A stretch of 20,641 nucleotides of DNA from Rubrobacter sp. (lineage in GTDB: Bacteria; Actinomycetota; Rubrobacteria; Rubrobacterales; Rubrobacteraceae): assembly GCA_016781635.1 (NCBI GenBank), contig JADDPY010000002.1, positions 8,958-29,598 on the forward strand. Reading direction: 5' to 3'. Each line of letters starts with the position of its first letter. The first letter of the stretch is position 1. The notes beneath the pieces are model-generated. The model saw only the letters and a program-made list of their open reading frames with translations, was not told the DNA's origin and ran no database searches. The translations under genes were made by a program, and so were the position numbers. Positions 1-7,817 of this stretch are shown piece after piece.

Positions 1-1
1 C

Positions 2-1276
2 GTCTTCGAGGTCAAGGCGACGAGCGGGAACAACCACCTCGGCGGCGACGACTTCGACCAGAAGGTCGTCGAGTGGATCGTCTCCGAGTTCAGAAAGGAC
101 TCGGGGATAGACCTCTCCAAGGACAAGATGGCGACCCAGCGCCTCGTCGAGGCCGCCGAGAAGGCCAAGAGGGAGCTCTCCTCGACGACGAGTACCTCCA
201 TCAACTTGCCGTTCATCACGGCGGACGCCAACGGTCCCAAGCACCTCGACCTCACGCTGACGCGGGCGCAGTTCAACAACCTGACCGCCGACCTCGTCGA
301 GGGGACGGCCGGTCCGGTGCGCCAGGCTATAAAGGACGCCGGTCTCGAGGGCGGCGGGATCGACCAGATCATCCTCGTCGGCGGATCGACGCGCATCCCG
401 GCGATCCAGGAGAAGGTCAAGGAGATCACGGGCAAGGAGCCGAACAAGGGCATCAACCCGGATGAGGTCGTCGCGGTCGGCGCCGCCATCCAGGCGGGCG
501 TCCTCGCGGGCGAGGTCAAGGACGTCCTGCTTCTCGACGTCACCCCGCTCTCCCTCGGGATCGAGACCAAGGGCGGCGTGATGACGAAGCTCATCGAGCG
601 GAACACCACGATCCCGACGCGCAAGAGCGAGGTCTTTACGACCGCCGACGACAACCAGGGCTCGGTCGAGATCAAGGTGTACCAGGGCGAGCGCGAGATC
701 GCGGCTTACAACAAGCTGATCGGCAACTTCCAGCTCGTTGGCCTCCCGCCGGCCCCCAGGGGCGTCCCGCAGATCGAGGTGACGTTCGACATCGACGCGA
801 ACGGTATCGTCAACGTTGGCGCCAAGGACCTCGGCACGGGCAAGGAGCAGCGGATCACCATCACCGCCTCCAGTGGCCTCGACGATAGGGACATCGAGCA
901 GATGGTCCGCGACGCCGAGGCGCACGCCGAGGAGGACCGCCGCCGCAAGGAGGAGGCCGACGTCCGCAACAACACGGACAACCTGGTCTACTCCATCGAG
1001 CGCTCCCTCAAGGACGTCGACGGCAAGGTCGACGCCGCCACGAGGAGCGATATCGAGGACGCCATCAAGGAGACCAAGGAGGCCCTCGCCGGCGACGACG
1101 TCGAGCAGATCAAGCAGAAGCAGGAGGCCCTCCTGACCGCCTCCCACAAGCTCTCCGAGGTGCTCTACCAGAACGCCCAGGGGAGCCAGGCCTCGGCGAC
1201 CGCCGACGGCCCGGAGGACGACGTGGTCGAGGACGCCGAGATCATCGACGACGAGAACGACGAAGGCAAGAGGTAA
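2..1276 (+). CDS. dnaK: Chaperone protein DnaK (Hsp70), 5'-truncated by window edge
   Basis: ATP-dependent Hsp70 chaperone that binds exposed hydrophobic segments of cytosolic proteins, working with DnaJ and GrpE. The reading frame is open from the first bases; 424 residues are visible, and about 190 N-terminal residues (the first half of the ATPase domain) lie outside. Visible family blocks are GGDDFD near the start, [10 protein letters not shown] (ATPase domain), the linker [16 protein letters not shown], the substrate-binding block [19 protein letters not shown], a helical lid, and an acidic tail ending in [15 protein letters not shown]. The order dnaK, grpE, dnaJ, hspR on one strand is the actinobacterial arrangement. 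A strong hairpin lies between this stop and grpE. The promoter, and any HspR operator, would be upstream of the window. Identification is certain. Confidence 0.98.
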   Translation, partial: VFEVKATSGNNHLGGDDFDQKVVEWIVSEFRKDSGIDLSKDKMATQRLVEAAEKAKRELSSTTSTSINLPFITADANGPKHLDLTLTRAQFNNLTADLVEGTAGPVRQAIKDAGLEGGGIDQIILVGGSTRIPAIQEKVKEITGKEPNKGINPDEVVAVGAAIQAGVLAGEVKDVLLLDVTPLSLGIETKGGVMTKLIERNTTIPTRKSEVFTTADDNQGSVEIKVYQGEREIAAYNKLIGNFQLVGLPPAPRGVPQIEVTFDIDANGIVNVGAKDLGTGKEQRITITASSGLDDRDIEQMVRDAEAHAEEDRRRKEEADVRNNTDNLVYSIERSLKDVDGKVDAATRSDIEDAIKETKEALAGDDVEQIKQKQEALLTASHKLSEVLYQNAQGSQASATADGPEDDVVEDAEIIDDENDEGKR

Positions 1277-1287
1277 GGAACCCCGAG

Positions 1288-1325
1288 GGGGCAAACGCGG
1301 GACGTATAAGTCCCGCGTTTGCCCC
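1288..1325 (+). promoter_or_regulatory. Perfect 16-bp hairpin between dnaK and grpE
   Basis: Arms 1288-1303 and 1310-1325 are perfectly complementary (GGGGCAAACGCGGGAC and its reverse complement) around the loop GTATAA. No T-run follows; TGGGCCCAGGAGGTG comes next, so the hairpin ends 7 bases before the grpE ribosome binding site. It is not a standard intrinsic terminator. It could stabilise the 3' end of a processed dnaK message or reduce grpE translation, giving more DnaK than GrpE. The structure is seen; the function is inferred. Confidence 0.8.
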
Positions 1326-1350
1326 TGGGCCCAGGAGGTGTAGGCAAGTT

Positions 1351-2034
1351 TTGAGCAACGAAGAGCAGCGCCGGCCGGACGGGGAAGACCCCCGGGAGCA
1401 GCGCGAGCAAGACCTTTCCACCGGGGCGGCAGATCCAACCTCCGACCCGGTAGAGGTTGGCGGCTCCGAGGATCCCGGCGTCGTGCCGCAACTCGACGAC
1501 GAAGCCTTCGAGGAGGAACCGGAGGCGGAGCCCGAGGAAGAGGCGGAGCTCGCGCGTGAGGAAATAATCGCCGAACGCGAGGAGATAATAGCCCTCGCCG
1601 CCGAGCTCGAGACCACCCAGCGCGAGCGCGACGGCTACCTCGATGACATGCGCCGCATGAAGGCGGAGATGGAGAACTCTAAGAAGAGACTGGAGAGGGA
1701 CCGGACCCGCCTCGTCCAGTCCGCCTCCGAGGGGCTCGTTCGTGAGCTCCTCCCCGTGCTCGACAACCTCGACCGCGCCCTAACCGTGGAAGGAGACATA
1801 CGCGAGGGCATACGCGCTACCCGCGAGCAACTCGTCTCCGTCCTCGCCGGACAGGGACTCGCCCCCGTCGACTCGGACGGCGAGAGCTTCGACCCGGCCG
1901 TCCATGAGGCCGTCATGGGTCAGCCCTCCGACGAGCACGAGGAAGACACCGTCATCCAAACCCTCGAACGGGGCTACATGCTGAACGGCAGGGCCATCCG
2001 GCCCGCCAAGGTTATAGTTGCGAAACAGGTTTAG
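1351..2034 (+). CDS. grpE: Nucleotide exchange factor GrpE
   Basis: Releases ADP from DnaK and so resets the chaperone cycle; acts as a cytosolic dimer. The 227-residue product begins at TTG, placed 10 bases after the ribosome binding site AGGAGGTG (1333-1340). Residues 1 to about 65 are acidic and low-complexity, about 65-120 form the long coiled-coil dimerisation helix, and the C-terminal beta domain carries the GrpE signature FDPAVHEAV and the ending [18 protein letters not shown]. Its stop lies two bases before the dnaJ ATG, so the two are probably translated together. The acidic N-terminal extension makes it slightly longer than the E. coli protein, which is common in high-GC Gram-positives. 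Identification is firm. Confidence 0.97.
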   Translation: MSNEEQRRPDGEDPREQREQDLSTGAADPTSDPVEVGGSEDPGVVPQLDDEAFEEEPEAEPEEEAELAREEIIAEREEIIALAAELETTQRERDGYLDDMRRMKAEMENSKKRLERDRTRLVQSASEGLVRELLPVLDNLDRALTVEGDIREGIRATREQLVSVLAGQGLAPVDSDGESFDPAVHEAVMGQPSDEHEEDTVIQTLERGYMLNGRAIRPAKVIVAKQV

Positions 2035-2036
2035 GT

Positions 2037-3179
2037 ATGGCTGCTGGGGATTTGTACAAAGTACTCGGGGTCTCGAAGGGGGCGACGCGGGAGGAGATCC
2101 GCCGTGCTTACCGGAGGCTCGCGCGTAAGTACCACCCCGACGCCAACCCTAACGATAAGGGGGCTGAGGAGCGCTTCAAAGAGATTCAACACGCCTACGA
2201 GGTGCTCTCCAACACCGAGAAACGGCGCGAATACGACGAAGGTCCCCGATCCTTCTTCGGCCAGTCCCCACAAGGAACGCAAGGAACGCGGGCGGCGCAA
2301 GGTAACTTCCGCGACTTCAACGACCTCTTCGGTAGCTTCGGGGACGTCTTCGGCGCGGCACAGGGTGGCGTACGCGGCAGGCCCCAGGCGGTGCGCGGGG
2401 ACGACGTAACGGTAACCGTAAACCTGAAGTTCAAAGAAGCGCTGGAGGGGGCGACTACTCGGGTGTCGGCCCCGGTCGAGGAGGGTTGCGAGGAGTGCCG
2501 CGGGACGGGCGCGGCGCCGGGGACCGCCCCCCGTCCCTGCCCGGAGTGTGCCGGTCGGGGGGTGAGAAGCCGGGACCAGGGGTTCTTCGCGTTATCGGAG
2601 CCGTGCGGGCGGTGTGAGGGAGAGGGAACGGTCGTGGAGAAGCCGTGCCCGCGTTGCGCTGGGGCCGGACGTTTGCAGAAGAACACGCAGGTTACGGTCC
2701 GTATACCGGCCGGTGCAAAGAGCGGGACCAGGGTACGGCTCGCTGGCAGGGGGAGCGCCGGAAAGAAGGGTGGGCCTCCGGGAGATCTTTACGTGACCAC
2801 GCGGGTCGAGGAGCATCCGGTGTTCGAGCGGCACGGGGACGACTTTGTCGTCGAGGCCCCGGTGAGTTTCGTCGAGGCGGCGCTGGGGGCGGAGATCGAG
2901 GTGCCCAGGCCCTCCGGCGGGACGGTGAGGTTGAAGTTACCCGCTGGAACGCAGGACGGCAAGCGCTTCAGGGTACGTGGGGCCGGGGCCCCGAAGATAG
3001 GGTCTTCGAAATCCCGGGGCGGGGAGCCGGGCGACCTCGTCGTGCGGGCGCGCGTCGTGGTGCCCAAGACGCTTACGAGGAGGGAGAAAGAGATCCTCGA
3101 GGCCCTCGCGGATGAGCGGGACGAGGACGTGCGCGAGCAGCTGTTGCGGCTCTCTCGCGAGGCGGAGGAGGCTTTGTAG
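2037..3179 (+). CDS. dnaJ: Chaperone protein DnaJ (Hsp40)
   Basis: Co-chaperone that delivers substrates to DnaK and stimulates its ATPase. The 380-residue protein has a complete J domain with HPD at residues 33-35, a short Gly/Phe-rich stretch (about 90-112), and a zinc-binding region with four CxxCxGxG repeats (cysteines at 151/154, 168/171, 190/193 and 204/207). Two C-terminal beta domains follow, with a helical end. All eight zinc ligands are present, so this is a full-length class A DnaJ. Its ATG starts two bases after the grpE stop, and its stop is followed after one base by the hspR ATG. Nothing looks degraded. Confidence 0.98.
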   Translation: MAAGDLYKVLGVSKGATREEIRRAYRRLARKYHPDANPNDKGAEERFKEIQHAYEVLSNTEKRREYDEGPRSFFGQSPQGTQGTRAAQGNFRDFNDLFGSFGDVFGAAQGGVRGRPQAVRGDDVTVTVNLKFKEALEGATTRVSAPVEEGCEECRGTGAAPGTAPRPCPECAGRGVRSRDQGFFALSEPCGRCEGEGTVVEKPCPRCAGAGRLQKNTQVTVRIPAGAKSGTRVRLAGRGSAGKKGGPPGDLYVTTRVEEHPVFERHGDDFVVEAPVSFVEAALGAEIEVPRPSGGTVRLKLPAGTQDGKRFRVRGAGAPKIGSSKSRGGEPGDLVVRARVVVPKTLTRREKEILEALADERDEDVREQLLRLSREAEEAL

Positions 3180-3180
3180 G

Positions 3181-3603
3181 ATGCGGCGGAGGCGTCCCGT
3201 CTTCATGATAGGGGTGGCGGCCGAGTTGATCGGGGTGCATCCGCAGACCCTGCGGATGTACGAGCAGAAGGGCCTGCTCCGGCCGCGTAAGAGCATCAAG
3301 AACACCAGGCTCTACTCGCAGGAAGACGTGGAGCTTGGAAGGTACATACAGAAGCTCACCCAGGAGATGGGGATGAACCTCGCCGGCGTCCGGAAGGTCC
3401 TGGATCTCGAGGGGAAGCTTGCAAGGGCGGAGGTCGAGAACGCGCGGTTGCGCGAGGAGCTGGAGCGGCAGAAGACGGAGCACGGAACAAACGTCCAGGA
3501 GATACACCGTAGTTACAAGCGTGAGATTATGGTGCTGCCGCGCGGGGAGGTCGTAAGGAGCGAGCTCGCCCGTGACGAGAGGCGCCGTCGGAGGGAGTCC
3601 TAA
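3181..3603 (+). CDS. hspR: MerR-family heat-shock repressor HspR
   Basis: Transcriptional repressor. In Streptomyces, HspR binds inverted repeats upstream of the dnaK operon and uses DnaK as co-repressor; the same autoregulation is inferred here. The chosen ATG gives 140 residues and lies one base after the dnaJ stop, with GGAGGAG at 3164-3170 as ribosome binding site. An earlier in-frame start inside dnaJ would add an unlikely arginine- and cysteine-rich leader. The winged helix-turn-helix is clear: IGVAAELIGVHPQTLRMYEQ (about residues 10-29) followed by the wing and KLTQEMGMNLAGVRKVL. A coiled-coil segment (about 80-105) and a basic tail follow. The operator would lie upstream of dnaK, outside the window. 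Confidence 0.93.
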   Translation: MRRRRPVFMIGVAAELIGVHPQTLRMYEQKGLLRPRKSIKNTRLYSQEDVELGRYIQKLTQEMGMNLAGVRKVLDLEGKLARAEVENARLREELERQKTEHGTNVQEIHRSYKREIMVLPRGEVVRSELARDERRRRRES

Positions 3604-4092
3604 TTGGCCGAGATGATGCACTGCTACCGGCACCCCAATAGGGAGACGCGTGTCTCTTGCGCCACCTGTGGCCGGCCCATCTGCACCGAGTGCATGAGGC
3701 AGACGGAGGTCGGCATCAAGTGTCCCGACGACGCCAGGCTCCCCAGAAGCGCCCGCGCGGGCGTTATGAAGACAAACCAGATCCTGTGGAGCCTGCTTGC
3801 CGGGGTAGCGGTCGTCCTCGTCGGTATCCCGGTTGTCTCCCTCATCCTCTCCCTGCCGTTCCAGTGGTTGCTCTCGGCGGCGGCCGGCTACGGCGCGGGC
3901 ACCCTGATCAACCGCGCCGGTGGACGCAACGGCGGCAACATCGCCATCGCCATCTCCGCCGTCGCGGTGGCGATACCCTACCTGGTGTGGCTGGCGCAAC
4001 CCGTGATCTCGGGTGGCAGCCCGTCCCCGTTCGAGGTAGGCGCCATGATCTTCGCCGTCGTCACCGCCGGCCTCGCCAACCGCCAACTCTGA
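3604..4092 (+). CDS. B-box-type zinc-finger integral membrane protein
   Basis: A 162-residue protein of unknown function. The N-terminal cytosolic part has a cysteine/histidine cluster (C7, H10, C19, C22, C27, C30, C40) in the pattern CxxH...CxxC...CxxC...C. This is the B-box-like zinc module that precedes rhomboid proteases and other membrane proteins in actinobacteria. About four hydrophobic segments follow (roughly residues 58-83, 87-103, 110-135 and 141-158), but no rhomboid catalytic GxSG or histidine motif is seen, so it is not a protease by inspection. The frame starts at TTG directly after the hspR stop, with GGAGGGAG at 3590-3597; ATGs at 3613 and 3616 are alternatives. Its place at the end of the chaperone operon suggests cotranscription. 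Confidence 0.85.
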   Translation: MAEMMHCYRHPNRETRVSCATCGRPICTECMRQTEVGIKCPDDARLPRSARAGVMKTNQILWSLLAGVAVVLVGIPVVSLILSLPFQWLLSAAAGYGAGTLINRAGGRNGGNIAIAISAVAVAIPYLVWLAQPVISGGSPSPFEVGAMIFAVVTAGLANRQL

Positions 4093-5105
4093 TCCACCAT
4101 TAGATCGGGGCGCTCGCCGCAGCCACCGTGGCCCCGCCGCTCACAACAGCCGCGGCTCTTGAGGCCGTAGGGTTTCTCCCGCACAACCCCGATCACGCTC
4201 CCACGTCCTCACCCGCCCATCGAGTTCGAAACGCTGCGGATTCCGCCAACTGCCGGTCTCCACGAGCGGCGCAGATACCCTATGGACTCGACGACCCCTC
4301 ACCCGGAGCGGGGGCTGACATGAAGACGAGGCACTGGAGAGACGCCCTGCCTCGGTCCTCAAACTCTCACTAGCGACGAATCAGGCTGGTCTATTCTGTA
4401 GTTCTCAGGGGCAGGTAAGATGCACTCCCGCTAATACATTGCGCGCTTCCCAAAACCTTTACTCGTCACGGGCAACATCGTTTTGCTCCAATATATGGGC
4501 CCGATCCAAGAATCGATTACGTTTACCCGAGACGTAAGAGACGTTCGGCGGCTTGTTGCCCAGAAGAGGCTACGAGTCAGCCGTCGAGCTTCAGGCTTGG
4601 CCCGATCTCTTACTTACAGGGGCCAAGCTTACGAAGTCGACCGCCGCCAATACACGATCCTTATCCACGCAACCATCAAGCAGAAGCGTGCAGAAGCTCT
4701 CCGGGTTAACTCAAAGGACCCATCGTGACAGGCCAAAGGGTCACGAGGACCCCTTATAGGAGCGGGTATTGGCTAAGGTGTGAGAGGGGTGTTTGAGCAT
4801 GATTAAAACCCGCTCGCGTGTGGCGCCCTGCGTCGATGCCTATAACCGTCTCGGGAGCGAATCTACACCTGCAATCTTACTTTATACTTGTATGAACGAA
4901 ATCGACCAGGGCCGGCACCTTTCTCGAAAGCCCATACCTAAGCCACAAACGCCTCCGGATGCGAGGTGGGGAAGGGTGACCTTACCCAGAGATAGAGTCA
5001 AACTTGATACAAAGGTAAAATTCGACCTTAACTTCAGGTTAAGCTCCGAAAAATACTTTCAGAAAGGCTAGCGTAGCCTGAAGAGCCATGCTAGGGTTGG
5101 AACCC
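4093..5105. other. Gene-poor, lower-GC intergenic stretch
   Basis: About 1 kb between the zinc-finger gene and the coiled-coil gene. From about 4380 the GC content falls visibly below that of its neighbours. Short open frames exist on the plus strand (4483-4728 and 4793-5071), but they lack family motifs, third-position GC bias and good ribosome binding sites, so I do not call them. Small inverted repeats occur at 5027-5043 (CTTAAC/GTTAAG) and 5066-5078 (GGCTA/TAGCC). TAAAAT at 5016-5021 resembles a -10 box without a clear -35. No tRNA, CRISPR or transposase was seen. Confidence 0.6.
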
Positions 5106-5675
5106 ATGAGACAGGACATTGAGTACATCAGCGGAGTACTGGACGAGTTGGAAGCGGTTGTTCAGGACGCTTCTCGCGTACCGATGCGCAAGGGGCGGGC
5201 GGTCGTGGATCGTGCCGACTTACTCGTGATGTTGGACGAGTTGCGTGGCTCGTTGCCGGGAGAGTTGTCGGAGGCCGAGGATATCCGTCGGGAGTGCGCG
5301 GCGGTCGTTGCTGCGGCGGAGGAGGAAGCGCGCAGGATCGTCGAGGATGCGCACGAGCGGGCGGATGCCCAGGTTACGGATACGGAGCTTTACCGGCGCT
5401 CGCAGCGGCGAGCAGCCGAGACGATAGACCGAGCGGAGCGTTACGCACGCGAAATAGAGGGTGGCTCGGAGGTCTATCGCGACAGGGTCATGGGCCAGCT
5501 CGAGAACTGGTTCGAGGACTCGCTGGTCTCCGTCGGGGAGTCTCGACAGGAGTTGACTAGTTCCTCGCCGTCGCTCACGAAGCCCAAAAGGCCCGCCGAG
5601 CCCCGCCCCGCCGAGGAGCAGGATTCGGAAGAGAATCGCGAGAATGGACAGGGCTGGCGCGCCAGCTCCGCCTGA
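5106..5675 (+). CDS. DivIVA-like coiled-coil protein
   Basis: A 189-residue soluble, mostly helical protein. The block VVDRADLLVMLDELRGSLP followed by long heptad-like helices rich in Glu, Ala and Arg (about residues 60-130) matches a widespread Gram-positive family. That family is loosely annotated as DivIVA-like or ATPase-like and often sits near coaD; no ATPase motif is visible here. The family usually begins with a short helix such as MDxLxxLDxLE, so the ATG at 5106 (MRQDIEYISGVLDELE) was preferred to the upstream ATG at 5088. The last 40 residues are a low-complexity Pro/Glu tail. No good Shine-Dalgarno sequence precedes it. It stands alone between two lower-GC stretches. Its biochemical role is unknown; an envelope or division scaffold is only a guess. 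Confidence 0.8.
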   Translation: MRQDIEYISGVLDELEAVVQDASRVPMRKGRAVVDRADLLVMLDELRGSLPGELSEAEDIRRECAAVVAAAEEEARRIVEDAHERADAQVTDTELYRRSQRRAAETIDRAERYAREIEGGSEVYRDRVMGQLENWFEDSLVSVGESRQELTSSSPSLTKPKRPAEPRPAEEQDSEENRENGQGWRASSA

Positions 5676-6079
5676 TAGACCTTTATCCTTTAAATGTACC
5701 GAGCCGGTACCCTGGCTTGGATCGGGTACGGGTCCTTCTCTCATTCTGGTCCCCGCACCGTAGGTTGTGCTTCTCATCACTATTTCTGTCGGTAATCTTA
5801 CGGGGCCGTAAAAATAGGTGTGCCGTAAGCTATTCCCAGTCCAAATCATCGGGGAAAAGTAAGGCATCGCTCTTCTCCGACCTGCAACGGGCTCTGCTCC
5901 TGTAAACCTCCGAACTTTTGCCTGTTCTATCGCTATGTAGCTTCCTGCTCGTAAGCGCGTATGCTCGGTATCCATAACACCTCCGTAGCTTCTCTGAGGA
6001 GCTATCAAGTAAAAGCTTTGATAGCCGAGATCGCCCTGGTTCGAAGAGGTGTTGAGGTATTTGACGGCAGAGTTTGTAT

Positions 6080-6110
6080 GGGGGCTTCGATGAAGCTCCG
6101 CCAGATTTTT
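6080..6110 (+). terminator. Possible rho-independent terminator
   Basis: G6081-C6088 pairs with G6092-C6099 (GGGGCTTC with GAAGCTCC, one G-T pair) around the loop GAT. It is followed by GCCAGA and then TTTTT at 6106-6110. The gap between stem and T-run is longer than usual, so this is a moderate call. It would end plus-strand transcripts from the coiled-coil gene before the convergent gene at 6159. Confidence 0.35.
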
Positions 6111-6130
6111 GTAGCGGGGAGAAGGCTACG

Positions 6131-6146
6131 GGGCGCTTGCGCGCCC
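6131..6146 (-). terminator. Short hairpin downstream of membrane coiled-coil gene
   Basis: On the minus strand, GGGCGC-GCAA-GCGCCC forms a 6-bp stem with a GNRA-type tetraloop, 12 bases after the stop of the 6159-6842 gene. No T-run follows. It may protect the 3' end of the message or help termination; evidence for a true terminator is weak. Confidence 0.3.
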
Positions 6147-6158
6147 TTCAGCGTCGAA

Positions 6159-6842
6159 CTACATGGCGGTCCGCAACTCCTGCAGGCGCCGGTTGGTCTC
6201 GTTCAGAGACTTCTCTATCCTGCTGACCCTTAACAGGGCGTCGTCGCCGCTCTCGATGGACGCGCGAACGACCTCCGATCTCAGGGCATGAAACTGCTCG
6301 GGTGCTCGGGAGAGCTCTGCGTCCACTGTCTCTGACGCTTCGGTTTTCTGGTCCCCCGCGGCCTGCTCTCGCGCCTCGGCGAGGTCCACGAGAAGCTCCG
6401 CTGTCCGGTTTAACGCCCGGATAGTGTCGGCGAGCAGGTCTCGTGTCTCTTTGTCCGAGCCCTCGATCGCCGTCAGCACGCGCTCACGGGCTTCGAGTGC
6501 CGTCTCGGCCCTGTCGCGTGTCTCCCCCCGCGCTAGCCGCCGGACGCGCGCTTCGGGGGAGAGGCCGGCGGCTCGGCGGGCCCTGTCCCGCGCCGCCGAT
6601 CGGGCCTTTTCGCGTCCCTCCAGAACAAGGGTCTGAAAGATCGGATCGCGGGCCGCCAGGGCGACGAGGGCCGCGTAGGTCGCGAGGGTCAGGGGTAGTG
6701 CCCACCACTTCAGGGTAATCGCGAAGAACACCGCCCCGATCACCAACACGATCAGGGCCCAAGGGCGGAGCAGGGCTGCGCGCAGCACCCGCCGCCGTGC
6801 CTCCGGTGGAAGCTGGCCGCCGGGCTCTGAACCGCGCGTCAT
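6159..6842 (-). CDS. Membrane-anchored coiled-coil protein
   Basis: An unrecognised 227-residue protein. After about 25 residues there are two adjacent hydrophobic segments (about 28-43 and 47-64), forming a membrane hairpin. A long charged helical region rich in Arg, Glu and Ala (about 65-225) follows with coiled-coil character and ends in SRIEKSLNETNRRLQELRTAM. The chosen ATG overlaps the stop of the upstream SAM hydrolase gene (ATGA), so translation is probably coupled; a longer in-frame start lies inside that gene and is less likely. No catalytic motif is seen. The overlap implies a shared transcript, though a functional link to the hydrolase is only inferred. Confidence 0.75.
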   Translation of the reverse strand: MTRGSEPGGQLPPEARRRVLRAALLRPWALIVLVIGAVFFAITLKWWALPLTLATYAALVALAARDPIFQTLVLEGREKARSAARDRARRAAGLSPEARVRRLARGETRDRAETALEARERVLTAIEGSDKETRDLLADTIRALNRTAELLVDLAEAREQAAGDQKTEASETVDAELSRAPEQFHALRSEVVRASIESGDDALLRVSRIEKSLNETNRRLQELRTAM

Positions 6843-7657
6843 CCGGACCCTTCCGGGTGGGGGTGTCTGAGGAGGACCCGATCTCCGGCTTTCAAGGCGA
6901 GGGCCCGGGAGGCGTTGCCCCGGTTTACGCACAAGCTGAGACGGCGGTGTGAATCCGGGACCATGATCAGGTCGCCGTCTTTCGAGGAGCCGAAGGTCTC
7001 CACGTAGCGGACGGTCATGGCTCCCTCGCCTGCCTCGACCTCCAGGGTCGTCCCGAACTCGAATCCTGCCTCGTTCTGCCGGACGGAGAGCCTGGCGTTA
7101 CCGTAGCGATCCACGCCTAGTATGGTCGCCAGGATCGAGCCGTCATCCCGCTCCTTCGCATCCGGAAGCTCCACCCGGGCGAGAGATCCCGGGTCTACGG
7201 GGTTCCCTAGCTCTGCGAGGTCGAGCCCCGCGGCCAGGTAGGCCGCCGCGGGGGCGAAAACGTCACGACCGTGGAAGGTGTTGGAGACGGGCGTAATCTG
7301 GTACTCGCGGTTTGTGAGCGAGACCGCGCTCGCAACGCCGCCCATGGCCTCCGCCGCGGGTACCAGGAGGCCGTTGTCGGGGCCTACAAGGAAGGTGCCT
7401 TCGGAGGTTTCGAGGGCCAGCCCCCGTCGCTCCGTGCCCACCCCGGGGTCCACTACGGCGAGGTACACCGCGTCTCGAGGCATATAGCCCGTGGCGTGCT
7501 CCAGGATCTCCGCCCCCGCTTCGATCCCGAAGCCGGGCACCTCGTGCGAAAGGTCGATCACGTTCGCGTCCGGCGCTATACGGGAGATAACACCTTTGCA
7601 CAGCCCGACAAAGTCGTCGCCGAGTCCGAAGTCCGAGAGAAAGCAGATGGGCCTCAT
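6839..7657 (-). CDS. S-adenosyl-L-methionine hydrolase (adenosine-forming), DUF62 family
   Basis: Member of the SAM hydroxide adenosyltransferase/chlorinase-fluorinase superfamily; the common bacterial form hydrolyses SAM to adenosine and methionine. The 272-residue protein starts MRPICFLSDFGLGDDFVG, the typical N-terminus. The conserved Asp-Arg-His set of the hydrolases is visible: D70 (VVDPGVGTERR), R77 and H129 (NTFHGRD). The Arg and His argue for hydroxide transfer rather than halogenation. VGPDNGLL and a C-terminal beta domain are also present. The ATG at 7657 has no Shine-Dalgarno but has TATACT six bases upstream, suggesting a leaderless message. A longer frame upstream does not resemble the family. 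Its stop overlaps the start of the coiled-coil gene. Confidence 0.93.
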   Translation of the reverse strand: MRPICFLSDFGLGDDFVGLCKGVISRIAPDANVIDLSHEVPGFGIEAGAEILEHATGYMPRDAVYLAVVDPGVGTERRGLALETSEGTFLVGPDNGLLVPAAEAMGGVASAVSLTNREYQITPVSNTFHGRDVFAPAAAYLAAGLDLAELGNPVDPGSLARVELPDAKERDDGSILATILGVDRYGNARLSVRQNEAGFEFGTTLEVEAGEGAMTVRYVETFGSSKDGDLIMVPDSHRRLSLCVNRGNASRALALKAGDRVLLRHPHPEGSG

Positions 7658-7663
7658 AGCGGT

Positions 7664-7669
7664 AGTATA
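7664..7669 (-). promoter_or_regulatory. Candidate -10 box for leaderless SAM hydrolase transcript
   Basis: TATACT on the minus strand lies six bases before the hydrolase ATG, so transcription would begin at or beside the start codon. No convincing -35 box is found at 17 or 18 bases. The call rests on the good -10 match and the absence of a ribosome binding site. Confidence 0.4.
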
Positions 7670-7817
7670 AATTCTCGGGCTTCCACAAGATGGGTGCTCA
7701 CGGCTGAGACCCCGGAGCTTCTCGCTGCCCCGAGCCCCGTGCATGATTTGGATCCCACATTTCTGGCTTCTCGTGAGAAACTGTGGCGAGGTAATTGGAT
7801 TGCGGAGCGGGAGGACC

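Larger units (their letters stand above)
5676..6158. other. Lower-GC intergenic stretch with inverted repeats
   Basis: About 480 bases between convergent genes, with no coding frame I can support. It contains CCGAGCC/GGCTTGG around an 8-base loop (5699-5720), TTACG/CGTAA (5798-5811), GCTATCAA/TTGATAGC around a 9-base loop (6001-6025), and a terminator-like hairpin at 6080-6110. GGTTCGAA near 6039 resembles a tRNA T-loop, but no matching T-stem or cloverleaf surrounds it. Confidence 0.55.

Noticed and set aside
1277..1350. dnaK-grpE hairpin as an ordinary rho-independent terminator
   Set aside because: The stem is strong, but no T-run follows on either strand, and grpE begins directly after it with a good ribosome binding site.
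3073..4086. Long minus-strand open frame opposite hspR and the zinc-finger gene
   Set aside because: A shadow caused by high GC; the plus-strand genes have clear motifs and ribosome binding sites.
4483..4728. 81-codon plus-strand frame from a TTG
   Set aside because: No family motif, no third-position GC bias, weak start, and it lies in a low-GC stretch where open frames occur by chance.
4793..5071. 92-codon plus-strand frame ending just before the coiled-coil gene
   Set aside because: The composition is unlike a GC-rich gene, no recognisable domain is present, and it contains the inverted repeats and -10-like sequence expected of a leader region.
6030..6060. GGTTCGAA resembling a tRNA T-loop
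   Set aside because: The flanking bases cannot form a T-stem and no acceptor or anticodon arm is found nearby.
7768..7779. TTCTC/GAGAA short palindrome between the divergent SAM hydrolase and AhpD-like genes
   Set aside because: Only five base pairs per arm with a two-base centre; too short to support an operator without replicate sites.
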